Origin: Mycolicibacterium sp. P1-5
Lineage (GTDB): Bacteria > Actinomycetota > Actinomycetes > Mycobacteriales > Mycobacteriaceae
Assembly (NCBI RefSeq): GCF_008329565.1
Contig: NZ_NPKT01000001.1
Span: 310,001 to 374,000, forward strand
Direction of reading: 5' to 3'
DNA length: 64,000 nucleotides
Both the position numbers and the translations under genes were made by a program. Positions 36,706-46,274 of the stretch are shown piece after piece. Below the pieces are notes generated by a model. The model was not told where the DNA came from. It saw only the letters and a program-made list of their open reading frames with translations, and did no database searches. Each line of letters starts with the position of its first letter. Within the stretch, counting starts at the first letter, position 1.

Positions 36706-37890
36706 ATGGCCGGTTACTCAGGACGGGACGCCGTCATCGTCGGGGCAGTGCGTACCCCGGTCGGTAAAGGCAAGCCCGGCGGCGCACTGCACGGGGTGCT
36801 GCCCGCTGATCTGCTGGCGCACAGCCTCACGGAGCTGGTAGCTCGCACCGGTGTCGACCCGATCGAGGTCGACGACGTCATCGCCGGCGCGGTATCGCAG
36901 GTCGGCGACCAGGCGGTCAACATCGCACGCAACGCACTGTTGGGAGCGGGGTTCCCGGAATCGGTGCCCGGCACGACCGTCGACCGCCAGTGCGGTTCGA
37001 GTCAGCAGGCAATCTCATTCGCCGCCCAGGGTGTCATCGCAGGCGCGTACGACGTGGTGATCGCCGGCGGCGTGGAGTCGATGAGCCGGGTACCGATGGG
37101 TTCGTCGGTGGTGCCGGGCAGCGATCCCTTCGGCACCCGGTTCGCCGAGCGCTATTCCGAGGGACTGGTGCCGCAGGGCATCAGCGCTGAGCTGATCGCC
37201 GCCCGTTGGGGCCTGTCGCGCACTGAGCTCGACGACTTTTCTGCAGCCAGCCACGATAAGGCTGCCCGCGCCACCAAGGATGGCTTGTTCGACAACGAGC
37301 TGGCTCCGATCGCGGGCCTGCATTACGACGAGATCGTCCGCCCGGGCACGACGGTCGAGACGCTGGCCGGGCTCAGGCCGGCGTTCTACAACGAGGCGTA
37401 CGCGGCGCGCTTCCCGCAGATCAACTGGGAGATCACGCCGGGTAACTCCTCGCCGCTGTCCGACGGCAGCGCCGCGGTTCTGATCACGTCGTCGGAGGTG
37501 GCGCGCAAGCACGGCTGGAAGCCGTTGGCGCGCATCCACACCACGACCGTGGTGGGCTCCGATCCGCTGTACATGCTGACCGGGGTCATCCCCGCGACCG
37601 AGAAGGTGCTGACGAAGGCCGGACTGACGCTGGCTGATATCGACCTGTTCGAGGTCAACGAGGCCTTCGCGCCGGTGGTGTTGAGCTGGGCACGCGATAC
37701 CGGAGCTGATCTTTCCAAGACCAACGTCAACGGCGGCGCGATCGCGATCGGTCACCCGTTGGGTGCCAGCGGTGCACGGATCATGACCACGCTGGTCAAT
37801 GCGTTGGAGCAGCGGGGCGGCCGTTATGGCCTGCAGACGATGTGTGAAGGCGGCGGCATGGCCAATGCCACGATCATCGAGCGGCTTTGA
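36706..37890 (+). CDS. Acetyl-CoA acetyltransferase (thiolase)
   Basis: A 394-residue thiolase. The nucleophile cysteine is in TVDRQCGSSQQA, the conserved His in NGGAIAIGHPLGASGARI, and the second cysteine in MCEGGGMANATI. It cleaves 3-ketoacyl-CoA in beta-oxidation; the sequence is of the FadA5-like group acting on sterol or fatty side chains. The ATG at 36706 has AGGAGG 5 bases upstream. DUF302 and an unknown small protein follow in the same operon, under the probable HxlR control described for the inverted repeats. Confidence 0.93.
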   Translation: MAGYSGRDAVIVGAVRTPVGKGKPGGALHGVLPADLLAHSLTELVARTGVDPIEVDDVIAGAVSQVGDQAVNIARNALLGAGFPESVPGTTVDRQCGSSQQAISFAAQGVIAGAYDVVIAGGVESMSRVPMGSSVVPGSDPFGTRFAERYSEGLVPQGISAELIAARWGLSRTELDDFSAASHDKAARATKDGLFDNELAPIAGLHYDEIVRPGTTVETLAGLRPAFYNEAYAARFPQINWEITPGNSSPLSDGSAAVLITSSEVARKHGWKPLARIHTTTVVGSDPLYMLTGVIPATEKVLTKAGLTLADIDLFEVNEAFAPVVLSWARDTGADLSKTNVNGGAIAIGHPLGASGARIMTTLVNALEQRGGRYGLQTMCEGGGMANATIIERL

Positions 37891-37892
37891 CC

Positions 37893-38381
37893 GTGTCGAC
37901 CGAGACCCGGTTCGACGGGGTCCGGGTGCGCTACGACAGCACCAAGAGTTACGACGAACTGGTTGCCGCGCTGCTCGCCGATATCGGCGAGCAGCCGGTG
38001 CCGATCAACGACATCGGCGCTGCCGGCGGCGATTGGCAGGCATATCAGGAGCGCGTCGAAAAATACGTCGGGCCAAGCGGATTCATGCTCTTTGCGTTAC
38101 TTGACCATGGCGCGTGGATCACGAAGGCGGGCATCGAGCGCAAGGTGTTGCGAGTCATCCTCGGCAACCCCCTGATCGCGATCACGATGATTCGGCATGA
38201 CGTGACCGCAGGCCTGTTCGCCCCGGTCGAGTTGTTGATTCTCGACGAGGTCGGTGGCAGCAGCCTGACCTATGTCCAGCCGTCGTCGTTGATGGTCGTC
38301 GAGCCGAACCCGGCCCTGCTCGAGGCCGCCGAGGGACTCGACGCGAAGCTGGCCGCGCTGGCCGCGAAGGTGACCCGGTGA
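37893..38381 (+). CDS. DUF302 domain protein
   Basis: A 162-residue protein with a DUF302 fold. Recognisable parts are RVRYDSTKSYDELVAALLADIG near the start, FMLFALLDHGAWI, RHDVTAGLFAPVELLILDE, and a C-terminal coiled tail. I chose the GTG at 37893; a TTG at 37887 overlaps the thiolase stop (TTGA) and is the alternative. The function of DUF302 is unproven; it is thought to bind small ligands or heavy metals. Its thiolase partner is unusual and suggests a lipid or CoA-linked role. Confidence 0.82.
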   Translation: MSTETRFDGVRVRYDSTKSYDELVAALLADIGEQPVPINDIGAAGGDWQAYQERVEKYVGPSGFMLFALLDHGAWITKAGIERKVLRVILGNPLIAITMIRHDVTAGLFAPVELLILDEVGGSSLTYVQPSSLMVVEPNPALLEAAEGLDAKLAALAAKVTR

Positions 38382-38617
38382 GCCCGGCGATGGTCCGCAC
38401 GGATGACGCTCGCGCTCAACAGCTTCGAGCGATCGTTGCCGACGTCGTCGTCGGTGACCTGCTGAACCTCCCGGATGTTCGGACGGCACTGGAGGGCGTC
38501 GGCCGGGCGTACTTCAACTTTCCCGTCGGCGAAGGCCTGGTGGAGGCGGCGGTGAACCGGCTGCAGACCGTCGAGAAATTCGTCGAGAAGCGGCGCTCCC
38601 TTTTTGAGCCCGAGTGA
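38378..38617 (+). CDS. Small unknown protein of the thiolase operon
   Basis: A 79-residue soluble helical protein starting with GTG that overlaps the DUF302 stop (GTGA). Two helical parts are seen, around ARAQQLRAIVADVVVGDLL and VEAAVNRLQTVEKFVEKRRSL. No family is recognised. The tight coupling argues that it is translated and works with the DUF302 protein. Confidence 0.65.
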   Translation: MSPAMVRTDDARAQQLRAIVADVVVGDLLNLPDVRTALEGVGRAYFNFPVGEGLVEAAVNRLQTVEKFVEKRRSLFEPE

Positions 38618-38621
38618 TTTC

Positions 38622-38658
38622 GGCGCGTTTTCGTTCGCTCAGCGGCGGATAACGCGCC
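38622..38658. terminator. Inverted repeat between convergent genes
   Basis: GGCGCGTT (38622-38629) and AACGCGCC (38651-38658) form a perfect 8-base stem with a 21-base loop, filling most of the 54-base gap between convergent genes. It could terminate transcription in both directions. A short T-run is part of the left arm. Confidence 0.5.
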
Positions 38659-38671
38659 CAAATCGCGTGGG

Positions 38672-39099
38672 TCAGGCCCGGGTGAGCTCGAACAGCGGGA
38701 TGACCCGGCTGGTCTTCTCCTGGTATTCGCCGAACCCGGGCGCCTCGGCCACAACCTTCGGATAGAGGTCGTTGCGTTCGTCCAGAGGCAGTTCGCGAGC
38801 CACGACATCGTAAGCGTCCGTACCGATCTCGATGTTCGCCTGCGGGTTGACCCGCAGATTGTGCACCCAGTCCGGGTTGGTGTCCGCACCGGCCTTGGAC
38901 CCGATGATGATCAGCTTGCCCTCGACATGGAAGTAGGCCAGCGGCGCCAGCCGCGGCTGACCGGACTTCGCACCGGTGGTGTGCAGGAGCAGCAGCGGTC
39001 GGCCTTCGAACGGCCCGCCGACGACCCCGGCGTTGGCCCGGAATTCCTCAACGATGTTCTTGTTGAACTCGTTCATGTACGCGGCGTCAGGGGTATTTG

Positions 39100-39103
<4 letters not shown>
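38672..39103 (-). CDS. Ddn-like F420-dependent nitroreductase family protein
   Basis: A 143-residue split-barrel protein of the deazaflavin-dependent nitroreductase family. Typical elements are [48 protein letters not shown] and [15 protein letters not shown]. Family members reduce quinones or nitro groups with F420H2. It overlaps aspS by ATGA and so is co-translated with a housekeeping tRNA synthetase, an odd but stable arrangement. Confidence 0.9.
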
Positions 39104-40878
<1,775 letters not shown>

Positions 40879-40994
40879 TGAAAACTCCCTGCACTAGAAG
40901 ACTAGAAGAATTGAAATCGAGGCATCAGTCTATGAGGTGGACCCGACCGGACATTCGTCACCTCGGTGTATGGTCTCCCGCGGAGGTAGCCGCG

Positions 40995-41492
40995 ATGACC
41001 ACGATGTATCCCTGCGAACGCGTCGACGTGAACTGGATCAAGGACGCGCCGTTCCGCTTCTCCAACAGTGTGGAGCTGGCGATCACACCCGAGCAGCTGT
41101 TCGACGTCCTCGCCGACGCCGACTCCTGGCCGCAGTGGGCGAAGGTCATCACACGAGTCACCTGGACCAGCCCCGAGCCCTACGGTGTCGGCACCACCCG
41201 CACCGTCGACATGCTGGGCGGCCTGGTCGGCGACGAGGAGTTCCTGGCCTGGGAACCGCTGCGCTACATGGCATTTCGGTTCAACACCTGCTCGAACAAG
41301 GTGGTGGCCGCGTTCGCCGAGGAGTACACGGTGGTGGAGACGCCCGGCGGCTGCCGGCTGACGTGGACCCTGGCGCAGAAGGCCAACGGCCCGGCCCGGT
41401 TCGGGCTGATCTTGGGCAGGCCGCTGATGAACCTGTCGTTCAAGTGGTTCCTGGCGAACCTCCGCCGCTACACCGACAAGCGCTACAACTAG
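40995..41492 (+). CDS. SRPBCC (polyketide cyclase-like) protein
   Basis: A 165-residue START/SRPBCC-fold protein: FRFSNSVELAITPEQLFDVLADADSWPQWAKVITRVTW is the typical opening, with a C-terminal helix around PLMNLSFKWFLANLRRY. Members bind hydrophobic ligands such as lipids or aromatic compounds. The ATG at 40995 is chosen because GGAGG lies 8 bases upstream; an open upstream frame has no such signal. The stop shares CTAG with the convergent esterase. Confidence 0.85.
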   Translation: MTTMYPCERVDVNWIKDAPFRFSNSVELAITPEQLFDVLADADSWPQWAKVITRVTWTSPEPYGVGTTRTVDMLGGLVGDEEFLAWEPLRYMAFRFNTCSNKVVAAFAEEYTVVETPGGCRLTWTLAQKANGPARFGLILGRPLMNLSFKWFLANLRRYTDKRYN

Positions 41493-42967
41493 TAGATACC
41501 GGCCCAGGCCTCGCGGCGCAGGGCGTCGGGGTCGTCGACGGTGACGTCGCGGCTCGAGCGGATGACGCGGGTGGCTCGTGTCGCCGAGTCGTAGCGGGGC
41601 CAATCCTCCAACGCACCATGGGTGGCGAACTTCAGCCAGGTGCGTTGCATCCGACGGCCCACCGCGGGCTGCACCCGCCGGCCCAGTGGATGGATCTTGC
41701 GGCCCAGGTACGAGCCGTAGCTGTGCTGGATGTGCACGATCTCGCTGCCGTGCGTGGCGCCGAGCCCGAGCATCCGCAGCGTCCAGGTGGTGTGGTCGAA
41801 GCGGTAGACGTGGGTGGTGGCGTGCGAACTGTACGCATCGGCGAACGCCCACGTCGGCGCCCCGAACATCACATCGGAGCCGACCGCCACCTGCGCTCGC
41901 CTGCGTGGATAGGCGGGGTAGCCGGCCAGCACCCGGTCCCGCGCGTGCGGTGCGACCCGGTCGAAGTAGGCATCGATCCCTTCGGCGGTGGTCGGCAGCA
42001 TCGGCGGTTTGGACCACGCGAACATCGACGCCTCATGGTTGTTGGTGCCGACGATCAGCGGCACCGGATTGACCTGCCCGGCCCGGGCCGCCTGGATCGG
42101 ATGCAGCGGCAACAACTCGACTCCGTAGGTGAGCCCGTAGGCCAGCGTGGGCGTGGCCTCTGCGCTGCGGCGTTGCATCTCCCCGGCGGCGCGTCGCAGC
42201 ACCCGCTGCGGCAACACCGAGAACGCGGCGGGGTCGGCGCCGACGAGGTCGACGAACTCGTGTGCGCGCTTGGCCCGGGTGGCGCGGTCGGTGATCAGTG
42301 GCAGCGCCGGGCTTTGGGCGATCGCCCGGGCGAACAAGCCCTCGCCGGCCGGGCTGGCCAGCAGCGCCAGCACCGAGGTGGCTCCGGCCGACTCCCCGAA
42401 GATCGTGACGCACTGCGGGTCACCGCCGAAGGCGGCGATGTTGTCCCGCACCCATTGCAACGCCGCGATCTGATCGCGCAGGCACAGGTTGTCGGCGAAT
42501 CCGGCGCCGAGGTCGCCGAGCTCGAAGCCGCCGAACACCCCGAGCCGGTAGGTCACGTTGACCACGACGACGTCGCCGTTGGCGGCGAGCCGCGAGCCGT
42601 TGTAGAGCTGCAGCTGTCCCGCGCCGTAGACGAAGGCGCCGCCGGGGATCCAGACCATGACGGGCAGCGGCTTATCAGTCTCAGGCGCCCAGACGGTCAG
42701 GGTCAGGCAGGCTTCGTCGCGGATCTTCGGGTCGTCGCGTCCGCCGCCGACGAACGAGCGACCCTGCGGTGGCACCGGTCCGTGGTCGACGGCGTCGCGC
42801 ACACCCGCCCATGGCGTCAGTGGCGCGGGCGCCCGGAACCGGCGCTCCCCGACCGGTTGTTCGGCGTAGGGAATGCCGCGCCAGACCCGCACACCGCTTT
42901 CGGTGCTGCCGCGCAGAGCACCAAGGGAGGTGTGAACCACGGTCGACGGATCCGCGACGACGGTCAC
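41489..42967 (-). CDS. Carboxylesterase type B
   Basis: A 492-residue alpha/beta hydrolase. The oxyanion stretch is VMVWIPGGAFVYGAG, the nucleophile elbow GESAGA sits in FGGDPQCVTIFGESAGATSV, the acid is in IVGTNNHEASMF, and the histidine is in GATHGSEIVH. I chose the GTG at 42967, which gives the family's usual N-terminus (TVVHTSLGALRGS); the longer frame runs over the divergent peptidase gene. It is probably cytoplasmic and hydrolyses lipid or xenobiotic esters. Confidence 0.9.
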   Translation of the reverse strand: MTVVADPSTVVHTSLGALRGSTESGVRVWRGIPYAEQPVGERRFRAPAPLTPWAGVRDAVDHGPVPPQGRSFVGGGRDDPKIRDEACLTLTVWAPETDKPLPVMVWIPGGAFVYGAGQLQLYNGSRLAANGDVVVVNVTYRLGVFGGFELGDLGAGFADNLCLRDQIAALQWVRDNIAAFGGDPQCVTIFGESAGATSVLALLASPAGEGLFARAIAQSPALPLITDRATRAKRAHEFVDLVGADPAAFSVLPQRVLRRAAGEMQRRSAEATPTLAYGLTYGVELLPLHPIQAARAGQVNPVPLIVGTNNHEASMFAWSKPPMLPTTAEGIDAYFDRVAPHARDRVLAGYPAYPRRRAQVAVGSDVMFGAPTWAFADAYSSHATTHVYRFDHTTWTLRMLGLGATHGSEIVHIQHSYGSYLGRKIHPLGRRVQPAVGRRMQRTWLKFATHGALEDWPRYDSATRATRVIRSSRDVTVDDPDALRREAWAGIY

Positions 42968-43039
42968 GGGCGAATCGTAGTGTGGCAAGGTGAACGAGTT
43001 GGGTAACCGCTGCGTGAGTCCCGATCTCGAGGAGTGCTG

Positions 43040-43918
43040 ATGACCTTCAACGAAGGAATGCAGATCGACACCAGCACCACTTCGACCGGCGGCGGCGGCG
43101 GTCGAGGCATCGCGCTCGGCGGGGGTCTCGGCGGCCTGGTGGTCGTGCTCTTGGCGGTGTTTCTCGGCTTTGATCCCGGCAAGGTCACGACATCCCCGCA
43201 AGCGCTGCCACCCGGCGCCGAACAATCGGGCTATGACCTGAGCAAATGCAAGACCGGTGCCGACGCCAACCAGTACGTCGAATGCCGCGTGGTGGCCACC
43301 GGCAATTCCGTCGACGGCGTGTGGGCCGACCTGCTCAAGGGCTATACCCGGCCCAAAATGATGCTGTTCAGGAATCAGGTGCAGACCGGGTGCGGACCGG
43401 CGACCAGTGATGTCGGACCGTTCTACTGCCCGGTCGACAAGACCGCGTACTTCGACACCGACTTCTTCCAGGTTCTGACCGATCAATTCGGTTCCAGCGG
43501 TGGACCATTGGCACAGGAGTATGTCGTTGCCCACGAGTACGGCCACCACGTGCAGGACCTGCTCGGCGTGCTGGGCCGCGCTCAGCAGGGCGCACAGGGA
43601 GCCACCGGCGGCAGTGTACGCACCGAGCTGCAGGCCGACTGCTACGCCGGGGTGTGGGCGCACTACGCCGCGGTGACCAAGCAGCCGGGCACCGATGTCA
43701 CCTACCTACAGCCGTTGACCGATAAGGACATTGCCGACGCGCTGTCGGCTGCGGCGTCGGTGGGCGACGACCGGATCCAGAAGCAGGCCACCGGCCGCGT
43801 GAATCCCGAAGCGTGGACCCACGGTTCGTCGGCCGAGCGGCAGAAGTGGTTCACCACCGGCTACCAGACCGGCGACCCCAAGCAGTGCGACACGTTCAAG
43901 TCCCGCGATCTGGGCTAG
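43040..43918 (+). CDS. Neutral zinc metallopeptidase, Rv2575-like
   Basis: A 292-residue YpfJ-family membrane metallopeptidase. It has a Gly-rich N-terminus, one helix at about 26-44, then an extracytoplasmic domain with His165-Glu-Tyr-Gly-His169 (zinc and catalytic residues) and ELQADCYAGVWAH with the third ligand. Four cysteines could form disulphides. The ATG at 43040 has GAGGAG 5 bases upstream. The 3' end overlaps the convergent DUF427 gene by 23 bases. The substrate is unknown. Confidence 0.9.
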   Translation: MTFNEGMQIDTSTTSTGGGGGRGIALGGGLGGLVVVLLAVFLGFDPGKVTTSPQALPPGAEQSGYDLSKCKTGADANQYVECRVVATGNSVDGVWADLLKGYTRPKMMLFRNQVQTGCGPATSDVGPFYCPVDKTAYFDTDFFQVLTDQFGSSGGPLAQEYVVAHEYGHHVQDLLGVLGRAQQGAQGATGGSVRTELQADCYAGVWAHYAAVTKQPGTDVTYLQPLTDKDIADALSAAASVGDDRIQKQATGRVNPEAWTHGSSAERQKWFTTGYQTGDPKQCDTFKSRDLG

Positions 43919-44573
43919 GCAGCTCGGCGCTCACGTCGACTCGGTCGGGGTCGAAGCTGAAATAACCTGTGATGGGCCGGGTTTCGGGTAACGGATCGTC
44001 ATAGCTCCAGGCGATGTCGTCGACATCACCGGCGGCCCAGTACGTCGCGTACCCCTTGTAGTTGCAGTAGCTCGAGGTGCTTGTCGCACGCAGCAGGTCT
44101 GTGCGCACATGGTCAGGCGCGACGTAAAGCCTTGGCGCCAGGGCGGTTTCGAACACGATTACGGTGTCGTCGGTGTCGACCAGCAGTTCACCGGCGACCG
44201 CCACCCGAAGGCGCCGCCGGGTCGGCCGGCAGTCCACCCGGTGGTACGGGTTGGGCGGATAGTGCACGAGGGTGCGTCCCTCCTCCAGCCAGGTGTCGAC
44301 AGCACCCCAGGGCACCCGCACATAGCCGGGCGCATCCGGCTCGGGTTCGGTTGGCAGATCAGCTGTTTCGCCGACGGGGAACGCGTAGCTCAACGCCGTG
44401 CCGGCTCGGTGGACCAGCAGCGCGTTCTCGGTGTCGATGACGATCTGCCCGCGATGCACCGCCTGCACCCGGCGCGGGTGCGGCTCGACGTAGACGATCG
44501 GGTCGGCCACGGGCGCCGAGAACCAGCCCGCCCGGTCCGGGCCGAGCGGGCCGCGACCGGCGACCAGACTCAT
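43896..44573 (-). CDS. DUF427 domain protein, two copies
   Basis: A 225-residue protein with two DUF427 units. Similar stretches occur in each: VQAVHRGQIVIDTENALLVHR and LRVAVAGELLVDTDDTVIVFE, then STSSYCNYKGYATYWAA at the conserved C-terminal part. Function is not established. It starts 7 bases downstream of the TesB thioesterase gene in the same operon, which links it to acyl-CoA metabolism. Confidence 0.85.
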   Translation of the reverse strand: MSLVAGRGPLGPDRAGWFSAPVADPIVYVEPHPRRVQAVHRGQIVIDTENALLVHRAGTALSYAFPVGETADLPTEPEPDAPGYVRVPWGAVDTWLEEGRTLVHYPPNPYHRVDCRPTRRRLRVAVAGELLVDTDDTVIVFETALAPRLYVAPDHVRTDLLRATSTSSYCNYKGYATYWAAGDVDDIAWSYDDPLPETRPITGYFSFDPDRVDVSAELPSPDRGT

Positions 44574-44580
44574 CGGCGGA

Positions 44581-45471
44581 CTAGATCCGTGCTTCCGCGG
44601 CGATGGTGTTGTCGGTCGTCCGCAGCGGCCGGATCAACGCGTCCTGGGTGAATGATGCGATCAGTTCGCCCTCCTGCGTATGCACCGCGCCGCGAATGTA
44701 GGACATGCCGGCCCCGACCTGCGTGCTCTCGTGGGTGTAGAGCAGCCAGCCGCTCCAGCTGACCGGTTCGTGGAAGCTCACCGTGACGGTCATCGGCGCG
44801 GTCGACACCGTGAAGTGCGACTGCGCCGTGCCGATGCCTTCGTGCGCGCGCATGGTCGTCGAGATGCCGAGATGCCCGGTGAAGTAGGCGATCAGGGCCT
44901 TGGCCAGATCGTCGCGCGACGGGATGGGGTCGTAGTGCAGCCAGGCGTAGACCTCCGGCGGCCCGACCTCGTCGGGGCTGTTGATGTCGATGACGTCGAC
45001 GAGCTTGACTTGCCGTCCACCCATGGGCATTTCGCAGACATTGGCCTCGTCCGGGCCGGCCACCTCGGGGCGCGGCAGGTGATGGCGGATCACGTCGGGG
45101 GTAGGCACATCGGCCAGCACCGTGAACGTCATGCACTTCTTGTCGTTCTGTGAGGCGGTGATGATCGCCGACGCCGTCGAGCGGCCCTCGGAAACGACGT
45201 CGATGTCGAGGATCACCGGCGGGCCCACCAGGACTGCGCGAGCAAACACGCTGTGCACCGAACGAATCGACTTGCCGCCGAAGCGCTTTGCCGCCGCGAC
45301 GATCACCTGGGCGAGCACCTGGGTGCCCTCCACGACCTGCCGCTCGTCGGCGTCGGCGATGCCGGTGGGAGCGATGTAGCGGTCCCGGCTCTCGGCTTCG
45401 ACGTCGAACAGTTCAAGCAGGCGCGCCACTGTCCAGTGGTTCGCAGGGGCTTCCCCGGGATTCGCAGTCAT
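44581..45471 (-). CDS. Acyl-CoA thioesterase (TesB-like double hot dog)
   Basis: A 296-residue TesB-family thioesterase with two hot-dog domains. Conserved features are EGTQVLAQVIVAAAKRFGGKSIRSVHSVF in the first and IPSRDDLAKALIAYFTGHLGISTTMR in the second. It hydrolyses acyl-CoA to free acid and CoA. The ATG at 45471 has GAGG 5 bases upstream and gives the usual N-terminus. It is divergent from a TetR gene and shares with the amidohydrolase promoter a 12-base element, so it likely belongs to the same regulon. Confidence 0.9.
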   Translation of the reverse strand: MTANPGEAPANHWTVARLLELFDVEAESRDRYIAPTGIADADERQVVEGTQVLAQVIVAAAKRFGGKSIRSVHSVFARAVLVGPPVILDIDVVSEGRSTASAIITASQNDKKCMTFTVLADVPTPDVIRHHLPRPEVAGPDEANVCEMPMGGRQVKLVDVIDINSPDEVGPPEVYAWLHYDPIPSRDDLAKALIAYFTGHLGISTTMRAHEGIGTAQSHFTVSTAPMTVTVSFHEPVSWSGWLLYTHESTQVGAGMSYIRGAVHTQEGELIASFTQDALIRPLRTTDNTIAAEARI

Positions 45472-45500
45472 CTGTTCCTCACCTTGTTGCATTCCAAGAC

Positions 45501-45527
45501 GGTAACGTCATTCTCGTCACTGTAACC
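45501..45527. promoter_or_regulatory. Putative TetR operator, copy 1
   Basis: GGTAACGTCATT (45501-45512) followed by a spaced TGTAACC (45521-45527). The same 12-mer occurs in the amidohydrolase promoter at 46227. It lies in the 75-base gap between tesB (start 45471) and tetR (start 45547), where it can repress both. Confidence 0.6.
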
Positions 45528-45546
45528 CGACCGATAAGCTGACCCG

Positions 45547-46167
45547 ATGGCCAAGGCCAACGAACGATCCCCCGAGGCGGTGCGCGCCGATCCGGACTCC
45601 CGGGAGAGCCGCTTCATGCGGTCGGCGCTGTCGATACTGGCCGAGACGGGCCGTACCGACTTCACCGTCCTCGAGGTCGTCGAGCGCTCAAAGACTTCGC
45701 TGCGGTCGTTCTACCAGCATTTTTCCACCAAGGACGAGCTGCTGCTGGCGTTGGTCGACACGATCATGGCCGAGTCGACCAAGCACTGGCGCAAAGAGAC
45801 CAACGACCTTCCCGCCGCCGAGGCGATGCGGGTGCTGATCGACCGGATCTGCACCCCGGCCGAATCCACCAAGCAGGACAGCATCAACCGCGGCCTGACC
45901 TACTACAACGACCACCTCGCGGAGTCACTGCCCAAGGAGTACTCCCGGGTGCTCTCACCGCTGCACCAGTTGATCGGCGAAATCCTCAAGCGCGGGATCG
46001 CCGAGGGTGCGTTCCGCGCGGACCTCGAGCGGGAGACCACGGCCGCGCTCATCATGCAGGCGGTACTCGGTGCGATGCGGCTGCGCAGCTTGGGCGCCGA
46101 ACTCAACGGCGTGCCCATCGACGGGGCACATATCTACAACTTCTGTGTCCGCGGCCTGCTGCCCTGA
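45547..46167 (+). CDS. TetR-family transcriptional regulator
   Basis: A 206-residue repressor. The helix-turn-helix reads FTVLEVVERSKTSLRSFYQHFSTKDELLLALVD, and the C-terminal half has the KstR2-like look of mycobacterial catabolic TetR proteins (ETTAALIMQAVLGAMRLRSL). It is placed between tesB-DUF427 and an amidohydrolase-dehydrogenase operon, with matching palindromic elements at both promoters. The ligand may be an acyl-CoA intermediate; this is inference. Confidence 0.9.
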   Translation: MAKANERSPEAVRADPDSRESRFMRSALSILAETGRTDFTVLEVVERSKTSLRSFYQHFSTKDELLLALVDTIMAESTKHWRKETNDLPAAEAMRVLIDRICTPAESTKQDSINRGLTYYNDHLAESLPKEYSRVLSPLHQLIGEILKRGIAEGAFRADLERETTAALIMQAVLGAMRLRSLGAELNGVPIDGAHIYNFCVRGLLP

Positions 46168-46226
46168 CTCGTCTCACCTGGTAGATCGGTCTTTCCTGGC
46201 CGAGCTGTCTACCCAGCTACCATCGT

Positions 46227-46241
46227 GGTAACGTCATTACC
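46227..46241. promoter_or_regulatory. Putative TetR operator, copy 2
   Basis: GGTAACGTCATTACC is a near-palindrome with perfect GGTAA/TTACC arms around CGTCA. Its first 12 bases repeat those at 45501. It lies 34 bases upstream of the amidohydrolase ATG at 46275, in the expected promoter region. Confidence 0.65.
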
Positions 46242-46274
46242 GTTATCGACCAATCAGACTCTCTGGAGGCGGAC

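Noticed and set aside
42968..43663. N-terminal extension of the esterase frame up to 43663
   Set aside because: It overlaps the well-supported zinc peptidase gene on the other strand. The esterase family start is at the GTG at 42967.
44081..44651. Several + strand frames over the DUF427 gene
   Set aside because: They are shadows with Arg/Pro/Gly-rich products and no ribosome sites.
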